From Aureimonas jatrophae (GTDB lineage Bacteria > Pseudomonadota > Alphaproteobacteria > Rhizobiales > Rhizobiaceae), in NCBI RefSeq assembly GCF_900104035.1, contig NZ_FNIT01000005.1:298357-362356 (forward strand): a DNA stretch of 64,000 nt. The letters run 5' to 3'. Below the pieces are notes generated by a model. The model did no database searches and was not told the DNA's origin. It saw only the letters and a list, made by a program, of their open reading frames with translations. This document shows positions 18,248 through 27,336 of the stretch, piece after piece. The first letter of the stretch is position 1. Every line of letters starts with the position of its first letter. Made by a program: the position numbers and the translations under genes.

Positions 18248-19168
18248 TCAACGGTCCTTCGGGTCGAAGGCGTCGCGCAGCCCGTCGCCGATGAAGGCAA
18301 GCGACAGGAGAAGCGTGACGAGGACGCCGCCGGGGAAGAGGAGAAGCCAGGGCATGATCTCGAGCGTGTCGGCGCCTTCCGAGATCAGCGTGCCGAGCGA
18401 GGTCAGCGGCTCCTGAACGCCGAAGCCGAGGTAGGACAGGAAGCTTTCCGTCGCGATGATCTCGGGGATGGTCAGCGAGGCGAAGATCACGACGGGCCCG
18501 ACGAGGTTGGGCACGATATGGCGGCGGATGATCGCAAACGTCGAGACGCCGGAGGCCCGTGCCGCCTCGATGAACTCGCGCTCCTTGAGGCTCAGCGTCT
18601 GGCCACGCACGATGCGCGCCATGGTCAGCCATTCCAGAAGGCCGATCGCGGCGAAGAGCAGGTAGACGTTGCGCCCGAAGATCACCATCAGCAGGATCAC
18701 GAAGAGGATGTACGGCAGTGCGTACATCACATCGACGAAGCGCATCATCGCCGCGTCCACGCGCCCGCCGACAAAGCCCGACACCGCGCCGTAGAGGATG
18801 CCGACAACCACGGAGACGGTGGTGGCGATCAGCGCGACGAGCAGCGAGATGCGCGTGCCGTAGAGCGTCCGGGCAAGAAGGTCGCGCCCGTTCTGATCGG
18901 TTCCGAAATAGTGCCCGGTCTCGATCGAGGGTGGCGCGCGGAAGGCGGCCCAGTCCGGCGTCTCGTAGTCGAAGGGGATCAGCCACGGTCCGACGATCGC
19001 GACAGCAATGATCAACAGGAAGACGCCCAGCGAGAGCATCGCGGCCTTGTTGCCGGCAAAGCGCCGCACGGCATCGCGCGTCAGCGAGCGCGGCTTGCCG
19101 TGCATCGCCTCGGCCTCGTGGGCGATAAAGGGCTCGAGCGCCTCGCGCTTGTCGACGTAGAGGGTCAT
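18248..19168 (-). CDS. Oligopeptide/dipeptide ABC transporter permease OppC-like
   Basis: A 306-residue inner-membrane permease. The cytosolic N-terminus and first helix are followed by the periplasmic G-T-D-x-N-G-R-D-L-L-A-R motif, a hallmark of the OppC/DppC branch. Five further hydrophobic segments and the EAA loop (E-A-A-R-A-S-G-V-S-T-F-A-I-I-R-R-H-I-V-P-N) contact the ATPases. The ATG overlaps the stop of the oppB gene by 4 bases. Confidence 0.93.
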   Translation of the reverse strand: MTLYVDKREALEPFIAHEAEAMHGKPRSLTRDAVRRFAGNKAAMLSLGVFLLIIAVAIVGPWLIPFDYETPDWAAFRAPPSIETGHYFGTDQNGRDLLARTLYGTRISLLVALIATTVSVVVGILYGAVSGFVGGRVDAAMMRFVDVMYALPYILFVILLMVIFGRNVYLLFAAIGLLEWLTMARIVRGQTLSLKEREFIEAARASGVSTFAIIRRHIVPNLVGPVVIFASLTIPEIIATESFLSYLGFGVQEPLTSLGTLISEGADTLEIMPWLLLFPGGVLVTLLLSLAFIGDGLRDAFDPKDR

Positions 19169-20088
19169 CGGGCGCGCACCCGCGGGTCGAGCCAGGCGTA
19201 GGCGAGGTCGACGAGGAGGTTCAGGACGACGATCAGCATCATGTAGAAGACCACGGTTCCCAGCACCATGCCGTAGTCGCGGTTGAGGGCTGCCTGGATG
19301 AAGTAGCGCCCGATGCCGGGAATGCCGAAGATCTCCTCGATCACGATCGAGCCGGTGAGGAGGTAGCCGGCGGCGGGTCCTAGATAGGACACGACCGGGG
19401 TGAGCGCGGGCTTCAGCGCGTGACGCAGGATGGTGATGCGCGCGCCCACGCCCTTGGCCTTGGCGGTACGGATATAGTTCGAGTTGAGCACCTCGATCAT
19501 CGAGCCGCGCATGAGGCGCGAGATGCGTCCGGCATGCGGAAAGGCGAGCACGAAGACCGGCAGGATCAGGTAGGGCAGCGAGCCGTCGCCCCAGCCTCCC
19601 ACGGGTAGCCAGCCGAGATGGACGCCGAACACGAGTTGCAGGATGGGGGCGACCAGGAAGTTCGGCACCACGACGCCGATCATGATGATCGCGGCGATCA
19701 GGTAGTCGGCGCCCCGGTTCTGGTACAGCGCCCCATAGATGCCGGCCGCAAGACCCACGACCACCGCCACCACGAAGGCCGAGCCGCCGAGGATCATGGT
19801 GTAGGGCAGGCCGATCGCGATCTGCTGCCCGACCGAGAAGTCGCGCGTCACGAAGGACGGCCCGAGATCGCCCTGCATGAGGCGCCCGAGGTACCGCAGG
19901 TACTGCTCCATCAAGGGCAGGTCGAGATTGTAGTGGGCCCGCAGGTTCGCCAGGATCTCCGGCGGAAGGGCGCGCTCGGCGTCGAAGGGACCACCGGGCG
20001 CGAGCCGGAGGATGAAGAAGCAGGCGGTGACCGCGATCAGCACCACCGGGATCGCCGTCAGAAGACGGCGCAGGGCAAAGGACAGCAT
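19165..20088 (-). CDS. Oligopeptide/dipeptide ABC transporter permease OppB-like
   Basis: A 307-residue permease beginning M-L-S-F-A-L-R-R-L-L with the first membrane segment at about residues 9-29. It has the OppB N-terminal L-R-L-A-P-G-G-P-F-D and the EAA loop R-T-A-K-A-K-G-V-G-A-R-I-T-I-L-R-H-A-L-K-P-A. The longer frame extending to 20826 is antisense of the binding-protein gene and was rejected. Two stem-loops fill the 134-base gap to the upstream binding-protein gene. Confidence 0.93.
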   Translation of the reverse strand: MLSFALRRLLTAIPVVLIAVTACFFILRLAPGGPFDAERALPPEILANLRAHYNLDLPLMEQYLRYLGRLMQGDLGPSFVTRDFSVGQQIAIGLPYTMILGGSAFVVAVVVGLAAGIYGALYQNRGADYLIAAIIMIGVVVPNFLVAPILQLVFGVHLGWLPVGGWGDGSLPYLILPVFVLAFPHAGRISRLMRGSMIEVLNSNYIRTAKAKGVGARITILRHALKPALTPVVSYLGPAAGYLLTGSIVIEEIFGIPGIGRYFIQAALNRDYGMVLGTVVFYMMLIVVLNLLVDLAYAWLDPRVRAR

Positions 20089-20125
20089 CGGCTCCTCGTA
20101 TCCCGCTCCCATGGAACGGGTGATG

Positions 20126-20150
20126 CGCCGCGGCTCGGGAAGCCGCGGCG
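20126..20150 (-). promoter_or_regulatory. Stem-loop between oppA- and oppB-like genes (proximal to oppB)
   Basis: A perfect 10-bp GC-rich inverted repeat (20126-20135 with 20141-20150) with a 5-base loop and no T-run. It is one of two hairpins in the same gap, a usual place for mRNA-stabilising or attenuating structures. Confidence 0.55.
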
Positions 20151-20184
20151 TCGTGCCGGACGAAGGATGGAGGGTGATCTGCGG

Positions 20185-20208
20185 GGGACGGCGCTCGCGC
20201 GCCGTCCC
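20185..20208 (-). promoter_or_regulatory. Stem-loop directly after the oppA-like gene
   Basis: A perfect 10-bp inverted repeat (20185-20194 with 20199-20208) with a 4-base loop lies 15 bases past the binding-protein stop. There is no T-run, so partial attenuation or RNA protection is more likely than full termination. Confidence 0.55.
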
Positions 20209-20222
20209 GTGAAGGCCGTGCC

Positions 20223-21809
20223 CTACTCGCTCTTGGTGAGCCAGCGGGTGCGGTGGATGTCCTTCACGTTGTCCTCGAACCCTGCGATCTTGGGCGAGAC
20301 CACGTTGTGGGTCGCGTAGTAGTAGATCGGGATCGCGGCCGTGTCGTCCAGAGCGATCTGCTCGGCCTGCTTCAGGACGCCGGCGCGCGCCGTCATGTCC
20401 TGCATCGACTGAGCCTGGGTCAGAAGCTTGTCGTAGTCCGGGTTCGACCACTGACCGTAGTTCATCTCGATGCCCGTCTTGAGGAGATCGAGGAAGTTGG
20501 TCGGATCGTCGTAGTCCGCGAGCCAGCCGGCGCGGCCGACCGCGAAGTCGCCCTCCCGCAGGTCGGCATAGTGGACCTTGGTCTCGGCGTTGATCAGCTC
20601 GACCTCGACGCCGAGCGGCTTCCACATGGCAGCGATGGCGACAGCCAGACGACGATGGTTGTCGTCGGTGTTGTAGCGAAGCTGAAGCTTGAGCGGGTTG
20701 GAGCTGTTGTAGCCCTCGCCCTCCAGAAGCTTCTTGGCCTCCGCCGTCTTCTCGTTCTGCGGCATGTCCTTCCACGCGACGTAGGCGGGACCGCCCTGGT
20801 AGTTGGCGATGCCTTCGGGGACCCACGAATAGGCCGGAAGCTCGCCGGTACCCAGGATCTGCGGGCCGATCACCTCACGCACCACCGCCATGGAAAGCGC
20901 CTTGCGCACGTTGGCGTTGTCGAGCGGCGGCTTGGTGGAGTTCAGGACGTAGTAGTAGAGGCCGGCAAACGGCGTCACGTGTGCCTGGCCCGGCGCGTTC
21001 TCCTGCAGCCACTTGTACTGATCGGCCGGGAAGGAGGTCAGGATGTCGAACTCGCCCGCGCGATAACGGCGCAGCGCGGCCGCCTGGTCCTCCAGCGTGA
21101 AGAAGCGCGTGCCGTCGATCTTGAGCGAGTTCGCGTCGTACCAGTTCGGGTTCTTGGCCGTCTGGACGTGGGAGCCCGGCACCCATTCGGTCGGGACATA
21201 GGGTCCGTTGGTGACGATGTTGCCGATCTGGACCCACTCGTTGCCCTTGGCCTTCACGACATGCTCGGGCAGCGGATAGGCAGTGTAATGGGTGAGCGCG
21301 CCCAGGAAGAAGGGCGTCGGGTTCTCGAGCGTGATCACGACCGTCTTGGCGTCGGGCGCGGTGACGCCGAGCTGCGCCATGTCGGCCATCTTGCCGGTGT
21401 TGATCGCCTCGGCATTCTTGATCGGGTACTGCAGGTAGGCGTACTGCGCCGCCTCCTTGGGATCCATCAGGCGGCGGAAGGCGAACACGAAGTCCGACGC
21501 CTTGACCGGCTCGCCGTCGGACCACTTGACGTTGTCCTTGAGCTTGAACGTGTAGGTCAGGCCGTCGTCCGAGATCGTCCAGCTCTCCGCCATGCCGGGG
21601 ATCGGCTGGGCCTGCGCGTCCTCGGTGACGAGGCCCTCGAAGATGTCGCCCGCCACGCGGTTCTCCCAGTCGCCCGACAGGCGCTGAGGATCGAGCGAGG
21701 TGACGTCGCCACCGTTCTGAAGGTTGAGCTGGGCGGCGTGGGCGCCGCCGACCGCGAGCAGAGCGGCAATCGAGACGGCACCGAAGAGCGAGCGAACGGA
21801 CTGGTTCAA
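20223..21809 (-). CDS. Oligopeptide ABC transporter substrate-binding protein (OppA/MppA-like)
   Basis: A 528-residue periplasmic SBP_bac_5 family protein heading the five-gene minus-strand importer. A signal peptide spans about residues 1-25 (ending A-H-A). Family blocks include S-L-D-P-Q-R-L-S-G, I-F-E-G-L-V-T, the A-E-S-W-T-I-S-D-D-G-L-T-Y-T-F-K-L signature and L-M-D-P-K-E-A-A-Q-Y, which places it with the E. coli OppA/MppA type rather than DppA. It should bind short peptides (possibly murein peptides) and deliver them to the OppBC-like channel. The upstream 21810-22026 region should hold the operon promoter. Confidence 0.93.
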   Translation of the reverse strand: MNQSVRSLFGAVSIAALLAVGGAHAAQLNLQNGGDVTSLDPQRLSGDWENRVAGDIFEGLVTEDAQAQPIPGMAESWTISDDGLTYTFKLKDNVKWSDGEPVKASDFVFAFRRLMDPKEAAQYAYLQYPIKNAEAINTGKMADMAQLGVTAPDAKTVVITLENPTPFFLGALTHYTAYPLPEHVVKAKGNEWVQIGNIVTNGPYVPTEWVPGSHVQTAKNPNWYDANSLKIDGTRFFTLEDQAAALRRYRAGEFDILTSFPADQYKWLQENAPGQAHVTPFAGLYYYVLNSTKPPLDNANVRKALSMAVVREVIGPQILGTGELPAYSWVPEGIANYQGGPAYVAWKDMPQNEKTAEAKKLLEGEGYNSSNPLKLQLRYNTDDNHRRLAVAIAAMWKPLGVEVELINAETKVHYADLREGDFAVGRAGWLADYDDPTNFLDLLKTGIEMNYGQWSNPDYDKLLTQAQSMQDMTARAGVLKQAEQIALDDTAAIPIYYYATHNVVSPKIAGFEDNVKDIHRTRWLTKSE

Positions 21810-22026
21810 GCGGGTTCCTCCGAAATTGCGAAGGCCGCCTTAGGGCGGCCGGAAGCGGCCATCAACCACCGCTAGGCCCCGTTTGTCCAGTTACAAACCG
21901 CCGCATTCCCAGGCACCAAGCCGGCCAGCCCTAATTTAAGGCAGCAATCCTGACCTATTGGAGCGCTCCGCAAACAATCGCGCGGTAAGCTTGGTCACCC
22001 TCCTAATCCCGGCGTCGTCACGTACG

Positions 22027-22047
22027 AAAAAGGGGGCCGAAGCCCCC
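22027..22047 (-). terminator. Rho-independent terminator of the MltB-type gene
   Basis: Read on the minus strand: a 6-bp G/C stem closed by a TTCG tetraloop (22032-22047), followed by a run of five T (22027-22031). It lies 27 bases after the transglycosylase stop. Confidence 0.8.
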
Positions 22048-22073
22048 TCGTCCCGTTTTCGATCGCGCCGGTC

Positions 22074-22886
22074 TCAGCTGGCCAGACGCGTGGCGAAGAG
22101 GGCCAGACCCTGCTGGTAGACGGTGGCGCGGTTCCAGTCCTGCAGGCGGCCGTAGTTGGGCTCGCCCGGATTGTAGCCGGCGCCCGCGATCCAGCCATGC
22201 TGCTTCAGGAAGTTCGCCGTGGAGGCGAGAACGTCGGCCTTGGAGCGGATCAGGTCGCGTCGGCCATCGCCGTCGAAGTCCACCGCGTAGCGCAGGTAGT
22301 TCTTGGCCAGGAACTGCGTCTGGCCGATCTCGCCGGCCCAGGCCCCCTTCATGTCGGAGGCGCGCTTGTCGCCCCGATCCACGATCTCGAGGGCCGCCAG
22401 CAGTTCCTCGGTGAAGAAGTCCGAGCGACGGCAGTCGTAGGAAAGCGTCGCCAGCGAGCGGAAGATGTTCATGTTGCCGGAGTTCGCGCCGAAGCCGGTC
22501 TCCATGCCCCAGATCGCGACCAGCACCTCCTTCTGGACGCCGTAGCGCTGCTCGATGCGGTTCAGGAGGGCGGCGTTCTGCTGGATGATGCCCTTGCCCT
22601 TGCGCACGAACGAGGCGGGCGCGCGGCGCTCCATGAAGGCGTCGAGCGAGAGCTTGAAGCTCTTCTGGTTGCGGTCGAGGCCGATGACCTTGGAGTCGTA
22701 GGTCACGCCGCCGAGCGCGGACTCGATCGTGCCCTGCGAGATGCCCTGCGATGCGGCCTGACGCTTGAACGAGGCGAGCCAGGGGGCGAAACCGGCAGCG
22801 TTGCTGCCGCAGCTCTGGGCCAGAGCCGGGCCTGCCATGAGCAGGGCGACGCCGGCGACGGCGAGACGGAAGGCGGAGGGACGCAT
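22074..22886 (-). CDS. Lytic murein transglycosylase, MltB family
   Basis: A 270-residue secreted peptidoglycan-cleaving enzyme of transglycosylase family 3. A signal peptide covers about residues 1-23 (A-L-A-Q cut). The catalytic Glu is in I-W-G-M-E-T-G-F-G-A-N-S-G. Other family blocks are R-S-L-A-T-L-S-Y-D-C-R-R-S, G-A-W-A-G-E-I-G-Q-T-Q-F and a C-terminal N-Y-G-R-L-Q-D-W-N-R-A-T-V-Y. The ATG at 22886 starts the signal peptide; an upstream-open frame to 23117 would bury it and is rejected. It is monocistronic with its own terminator. Confidence 0.92.
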   Translation of the reverse strand: MRPSAFRLAVAGVALLMAGPALAQSCGSNAAGFAPWLASFKRQAASQGISQGTIESALGGVTYDSKVIGLDRNQKSFKLSLDAFMERRAPASFVRKGKGIIQQNAALLNRIEQRYGVQKEVLVAIWGMETGFGANSGNMNIFRSLATLSYDCRRSDFFTEELLAALEIVDRGDKRASDMKGAWAGEIGQTQFLAKNYLRYAVDFDGDGRRDLIRSKADVLASTANFLKQHGWIAGAGYNPGEPNYGRLQDWNRATVYQQGLALFATRLAS

Positions 22887-23168
22887 GGCATCGTTCCTTG
22901 ATTTGCGTTGCGGCCGCCCGACCCTGTCGGCGGGAGGCGTCGAAACGAGGGGCGGGCCGGCAAAGGACGGACCGGTCGAGTCCGGTTCGTCGCGATGTTT
23001 CGGCCATAATGGCAAAGAAAGCGTTTGTATGGCGCGAAACGCCACAAGCATCGCGCGACGCAGCGCGCTCCGGCGTTCACGCTTGCGCGAGACGACCGGT
23101 CCACGATGCCCTGTCACCTGTGACGCGGGCGCCTATGATCCGTGCAAGGACACGAGGAGAACCACGCC

Positions 23169-23498
23169 ATGTTCATCGCCATGAATCGCTTCAAGGTCGT
23201 GAAGGACGGGCTCGACGAGTTCGAGACCCTTTGGCGGAACCGCCAGTCCAACCTTCACACCGTTCCCGGCTTCCAGGAGTTCCACCTCCTCAAGGGACCC
23301 GAGCGGGACGACCACCACCTCTACTCCTCGCATACGATCTGGGTGTCGCGCGAAGCCTTCGAGGACTGGACGCGCTCGGAGGCTTTCCGCGCCTCGCATC
23401 GCGGCGCGGGGGGCACGCGACCGCTCTATCTCGGCCATCCCGAGTTCGAGGGCTTCGAGGTCATCCAGACGGTGGACCGGGAGGGGCGCGCATCCTGA
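23169..23498 (+). CDS. Haem-degrading/antibiotic biosynthesis monooxygenase, HmuQ/IsdG-like
   Basis: A 109-residue ABM-fold protein. The N-terminus M-F-I-A-M-N-R-F-K-V supplies the Asn expected at the active site. The later T-I-W-V-S-R-E-A-F-E-x-W-T-x-S-E-A-F-R-A-S-H-R segment provides the Trp and the His corresponding to the haem-ligating catalytic triad of IsdG/HmuQ. Rhizobial HmuQ has this same layout and degrades haem for iron. ATG 23169 is preceded by GAGGAGA. It is a single gene convergent with the HxlR regulator; no haem uptake genes adjoin it, so the role rests on family resemblance. Confidence 0.82.
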   Translation: MFIAMNRFKVVKDGLDEFETLWRNRQSNLHTVPGFQEFHLLKGPERDDHHLYSSHTIWVSREAFEDWTRSEAFRASHRGAGGTRPLYLGHPEFEGFEVIQTVDREGRAS

Positions 23499-23508
23499 CG
23501 CCGACGTC

Positions 23509-23943
23509 TCACGCGGGGGCGTCGGCGCCTCCGCTGCCTCGCTGGTCGAAGTCGTGGCGCGAGGCCTCGATCGACCCATGGTGGCGCAACGCCCAGTCGC
23601 CCAGCGCCGCCACCGGCTCGCGCAGCGAGTGGCCGAGCGGCGTCAGCGCGTAGTCGACGCGCGGCGGAATGGTGGGCGTCACGGTGCGCGTGACGAGCCC
23701 GTCGCGCTCCAACCCCCGCAAGGTCAGCGTGAGCATGCGCTGCGAGATGCTGCCGACCCCGCGCTTGAGTTCCGAGAAGCGCTTGGGTCCGTGGCTGAGG
23801 AGCATGACCACCAGAACGGACCATTTGTCGCCGATGCGCGACAGGACGCCGCTGACGACGCGGCAACGGTCGGGCGTGGCGAGCTCGTCTCGCGTCGCCT
23901 CGGCGGCGGCCGGTATCATCCCTGTGCCTTCTTGCGTGTCCAT
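23509..23943 (-). CDS. HxlR-family transcriptional regulator
   Basis: A 144-residue winged-helix regulator. The core has the HxlR order: [52 protein letters not shown], then [10 protein letters not shown]. The start used (ATG 23943) begins a short hydrophilic leader. It is divergent from the LLM oxidoreductase, separated by 100 bases, the usual arrangement for a local regulator of an oxidoreductase gene responding to an electrophile or oxidant. Confidence 0.88.
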   Translation of the reverse strand: MDTQEGTGMIPAAAEATRDELATPDRCRVVSGVLSRIGDKWSVLVVMLLSHGPKRFSELKRGVGSISQRMLTLTLRGLERDGLVTRTVTPTIPPRVDYALTPLGHSLREPVAALGDWALRHHGSIEASRHDFDQRGSGGADAPA

Positions 23944-24043
23944 GCGACCCTCACCTAATGGGTGCGGTAACAAAACCATACCGCATCATCGTTGAAAAGC
24001 GGAGGCGGCGCCCGAGGCGCCGCGACCGCGAAAGGATCTCGTC

Positions 24044-25060
24044 ATGAAGTCGATCGGCTTCCTGTCCTTTGGGCACTGGACCCCCTCTCCCCAGTCCGGC
24101 ACGCGCTCGGCGGCCGACGTGCTTCTCCAGTCGATCGATCTGGCGGTGGCGGCTGAGGAGCTCGGGGCGGACGGCGCCTATTTCCGCGTCCACCATTTCG
24201 CGCGCCAGCTCGCCTCGCCTTTCCCGCTGCTGGCGGCCGTGGGCGCGCGCACCCAGCGCATCGAGATCGGCACCGGCGTCATCGACATGCGCTACGAGAA
24301 CCCGCTCTACATGGCCGAGGATGCGGGTGCGGCGGACCTCATCTCCGGCGGGCGCCTGCAGCTCGGCATCAGCCGCGGGTCGCCCGAACAGGTCGTCGAC
24401 GGCTGGCGCCACTTCGGCTACGCGCCGCAGCCGGGCGAGAGCGACGCCGACATGGGCCGCCGCCATGCCGAGGTCTTCCTGCAGGTCATCAAGGGCGAGG
24501 GCTTCGCCGAGCCGAGCCCGCGTCCGATGTTTCCCAACCCGCCGGGGCTCCTGCGGATCGAGCCCTACTCGGACGGCTTGCGCGAGCGCATCTGGTGGGG
24601 CTCGGCCTCGAACTCGACCGCCGTCTGGGCGGCGCGCATGGGCATGAACCTCCAGAGTTCGACGCTTAAGGCGGACGAGACGGGCGAGCCGTTCCACGTG
24701 CAGCAGGCCCGGCAAATCCGGGCCTATCGCGACGCCTGGAAGGAGGCGGGCCACACGCGGACCCCACGCGTTTCGGTTTCGCGCTCGATCTTCCCGATCC
24801 GCGACGATCGCGACCGGGCCTATTTCGGACGCGGCAAAGACTCCGATCAGATCGGGGTGATCGACAACATGCGCGCTGTGTTCGGCCGGTCCTATGCGGA
24901 CGAGCCGGACCGGCTCGCCGAGGAGCTCCGGCGCGACGAGGCGATCGGGGAAGCGGACACCGTTCTCCTCACCGTGCCCAACCAGCTCGGCGTCGCCTAC
25001 AACACGCATGTGATCGAGGGCATCGTGAAGGACGTCGCGCCGCTCGCAGGCTGGCGCTAG
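24044..25060 (+). CDS. LLM-class (luciferase-like) flavin-dependent oxidoreductase
   Basis: A 338-residue TIM-barrel flavin enzyme of the bacterial-luciferase-like superfamily. Typical blocks are A-V-A-A-E-E-L-G-A-D-G-A-Y-F-R-V-H-H-F, A-A-V-G-A-R-T-Q-R-I-E-I-G-T-G-V-I and E-D-A-G-A-A-D-L-I-S-G-G-R-L-Q-L-G-I-S-R-G. The substrate cannot be deduced. ATG 24044 has AAAGGA 6-7 bases upstream. Its divergent HxlR neighbour probably controls it. Transcription likely ends at the 25069-25102 hairpin, which overlaps the end of the convergent MOSC gene. Confidence 0.9.
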   Translation: MKSIGFLSFGHWTPSPQSGTRSAADVLLQSIDLAVAAEELGADGAYFRVHHFARQLASPFPLLAAVGARTQRIEIGTGVIDMRYENPLYMAEDAGAADLISGGRLQLGISRGSPEQVVDGWRHFGYAPQPGESDADMGRRHAEVFLQVIKGEGFAEPSPRPMFPNPPGLLRIEPYSDGLRERIWWGSASNSTAVWAARMGMNLQSSTLKADETGEPFHVQQARQIRAYRDAWKEAGHTRTPRVSVSRSIFPIRDDRDRAYFGRGKDSDQIGVIDNMRAVFGRSYADEPDRLAEELRRDEAIGEADTVLLTVPNQLGVAYNTHVIEGIVKDVAPLAGWR

Positions 25061-25068
25061 CAAAACCG

Positions 25069-25102
25069 AAGGCCGGGCGTCTCTAGTCCGTCCGGCCTTT
25101 CG
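25069..25102 (+). terminator. Terminator after the LLM oxidoreductase gene
   Basis: An 11-bp stem (25069-25079 with 25089-25099, one wobble pair) with a 9-base loop ends in TTT. It overlaps the last codons of the convergent MOSC gene. Confidence 0.6.
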
Positions 25103-25949
25103 CCGCACGCAAGGGCCAACCGCCGGGCCGCGCCGCCACGATCTCGACCGCGTCGCCGACCGTCAGACGGCCGCCGGAGCGCGGCACGGCGTTCCAGCCG
25201 AACAGGGCGCCCGGCGCGCGCGGATCGGCCGAGCGGCGCAGGCGCGCCAGTGTGGCCAGCGGCTCCGGCCCCTCGCGGGTCCCGGTGTCCTGATCCGTGG
25301 TCGTCACGACGCATCGGGCGCATGGCTTCACGAGGTCGAACAGGACGTCGCCCACACGGATCGTCGCCCAGCCGTCATCCGCAAAGGGCTCGGCGCCTTG
25401 CAGCACGAGGTTCGGTCGGAAGCGGCTCATCGGCACGGCCTCGGCACCGGCGGTGACGATCTCGCGGTTCAGCCCCCGCAGCGACTCCTCGGTCGTGATC
25501 AGAAGCGGAAACCCGTCGGCGAAGCCGACCGGTGCGTCGCGGTCGAGCCATTCGCGCGAGACGATCCGGCGTGACATGTCGTCGAAGTGAACGAGACGCA
25601 AGGAACGCCCGAACCAGCGCGACAGCGCCGCATCGTCCTCCGGCGCGGCGCCGGCTGCCTCCACCTCGTCGCCCCAGATCCGCACCGCAAGGCGCCGCAC
25701 CCCGTCAGGCGTGGCAACGAAGCGCTCGCCGCCCTCCGGCAAGGAGAGATGCAGCCCGTCCGCGTCGCTCTGGACATCCAGAAGCGCCAGTTCCGGCATC
25801 TCGCGTTGCGAAACGAACCGGCCGGCGTCGTCGACCAGCATCCAGCGCCGGTCGCCGGCCAGACCTGCGAGACCGAGCGTCGCGTCCTCCCGGGTGGCAC
25901 CGCGCGCGCCCTTCACCGGATAGACATGGAGCGAGGCGAGACGCAGCAT
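25083..25949 (-). CDS. MOSC-domain protein, YcbX/mARC-like
   Basis: A 288-residue molybdenum-cofactor protein with an N-terminal MOSC beta-barrel (L-H-V-Y-P-V-K-G-x-x-G, G-L-A-G-D-R-R-W-M-L-V-D) and a C-terminal MOSC domain. The domain has S-R-F-R-P-N-L-V-L and the cofactor-binding Cys in K-P-C-A-R-C-V-V-T-T-T-D-Q-D-T-G, as in YcbX and mammalian mARC, which reduce N-hydroxylated bases and other N-oxygenated compounds. No C-terminal 2Fe-2S ferredoxin domain follows, so a separate electron donor is needed. ATG 25949 begins the conserved region. It sits 7 bases downstream of sqdB on the same strand and may be co-transcribed. Confidence 0.87.
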   Translation of the reverse strand: MLRLASLHVYPVKGARGATREDATLGLAGLAGDRRWMLVDDAGRFVSQREMPELALLDVQSDADGLHLSLPEGGERFVATPDGVRRLAVRIWGDEVEAAGAAPEDDAALSRWFGRSLRLVHFDDMSRRIVSREWLDRDAPVGFADGFPLLITTEESLRGLNREIVTAGAEAVPMSRFRPNLVLQGAEPFADDGWATIRVGDVLFDLVKPCARCVVTTTDQDTGTREGPEPLATLARLRRSADPRAPGALFGWNAVPRSGGRLTVGDAVEIVAARPGGWPLRAAKGRTD

Positions 25950-25956
25950 ACCCGAA

Positions 25957-27135
25957 CTACTCCGCCGCGAGCGGCTTGACCCAGAGCGAACGCGAGGGGA
26001 TGCGGCTCGTGTCGCAGCGCTCGGCATACCGGCGCGCGACGCTCACGACCTCGTCCATCAGCCCGTCCGACAGGCGCGTCGGCTCGAGGCCGAGGCCGAT
26101 CAGCGTATCGTTGGCGACCACGAGGTCGTTCTCGGCCATCTCCTTGCGCGGGTTGCCCTGCAGCGCGACCGGAACGCCGGTCATCTCGGAGACCATCTGG
26201 GCGAGGTCGCGCACGCGGTGCGTCTCGGTCATCTGGTTCATGATGCGCACCCGCTCGCCGCGCGTCGGCGGCGACTGGATCGCGAGCGCGATGCAGCGCA
26301 CCGTGTCGCGGATGTGGATGAAGGCCCGCGTCTGCCCGCCGGTACCGTGCACCGTCAGCGGATGGCCGAGCGCGGCCTGGCACAGGAAGCGGTTCAGCAC
26401 CGTGCCGTAGTCGCCGTCGTAGTCGAAGCGGTTGACGAGGCGCTCGTCGAGGTCGGTCTCGGGCGTCGACGTTCCCCAGACGATGCCCTGGTGGAGGTCG
26501 GTGATCGAGAGCGCGTCGTTCTTGGCGTAGTAGAGGAAGAGCAGCTGATCCAGCGTCTTCGTCATGTGGTAGATCGAGCCGGGATCGGCGGGGTAGAGGA
26601 TTTCGACGTCGGCCTCGGCGCCCGCCGAGCGCAGCGTCGCCTCGATGTAGCCCTCGGGAATCGTCATGCCCTTGGTCTTGCCGTAGCCGTAGACGCCCAT
26701 CGTGCCGAGATGCACGAGGTGGGCGTCGGGACAGGCCTCGACCATCGCGCAGAGCACGGCGCTGGTGGCGTTGACGTTGTTGTCCACGGTGTAGCGCTTG
26801 TGCCAGGGCGACTTCATCGAATAGGGCGCGGCGCGCTGCTCGGCGAAGTGGACGATGGCGTCGGGCCGCACGTCGCGGAAGAGCTGCTCCAGCCGGTCGT
26901 AGTCCTTGGCCACGTCGAGCTCGACGAAGTCGATCGGCGTGTTGCGCGTCTCGCGCCAGGCCTGGAGGCGGTCGCCGATCGGGCGGATCGGGGTCAGGCT
27001 CTGGACGCCGAGTTCCTCGTCGGTGCGCCGGCGCACGAGGTTGTCCACGATCGTCACCTCGTGGCCCTCGGCCGAGAGATGAAGCGAGGTTGCCCAGCCG
27101 CAGAAGCCGTCGCCGCCCAGCACTATGACCTTCAT
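25957..27135 (-). CDS. sqdB: UDP-sulfoquinovose synthase SqdB
   Basis: A 392-residue short-chain-dehydrogenase-type enzyme converting UDP-glucose and sulfite to UDP-sulfoquinovose for sulfolipid (SQDG) synthesis. The N-terminal NAD site is V-L-G-G-D-G-F-C-G-W. Signature regions include V-D-N-L-V-R-R, H-F-A-E-Q-R-A-A-P-Y-S-M-K-S, the catalytic T-M-G-V-Y-G-Y-G and Y-H-M-T-K-T, and F-D-Y-D-G-D-Y-G-T-V-L-N-R-F near the C-terminus. Length matches the family (about 390-405). The gene diverges from a GT4 glycosyltransferase 201 bases away, which could supply the transfer step. Sulfolipids substitute for phospholipids under phosphate limitation. Confidence 0.95.
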   Translation of the reverse strand: MKVIVLGGDGFCGWATSLHLSAEGHEVTIVDNLVRRRTDEELGVQSLTPIRPIGDRLQAWRETRNTPIDFVELDVAKDYDRLEQLFRDVRPDAIVHFAEQRAAPYSMKSPWHKRYTVDNNVNATSAVLCAMVEACPDAHLVHLGTMGVYGYGKTKGMTIPEGYIEATLRSAGAEADVEILYPADPGSIYHMTKTLDQLLFLYYAKNDALSITDLHQGIVWGTSTPETDLDERLVNRFDYDGDYGTVLNRFLCQAALGHPLTVHGTGGQTRAFIHIRDTVRCIALAIQSPPTRGERVRIMNQMTETHRVRDLAQMVSEMTGVPVALQGNPRKEMAENDLVVANDTLIGLGLEPTRLSDGLMDEVVSVARRYAERCDTSRIPSRSLWVKPLAAE

Positions 27136-27336
27136 GCGTCCACCTTGACTCCGGCTCGGGGCTCCGGCCATGGCGCCGGCAGGCAGGCCGACGGGGCTTT
27201 CGAGCATGCCAGAGAGGACAAGCTCTTGAAATCCCGGCCGCTTGGCTGTTGAAGCCCCCTTCTCGACGGCTGATGCCCCAGCCGTCCGCCGAGTGCAAGC
27301 GCCCGGCGCCCCCAAGCGACGGTTCCCCACCCTTCC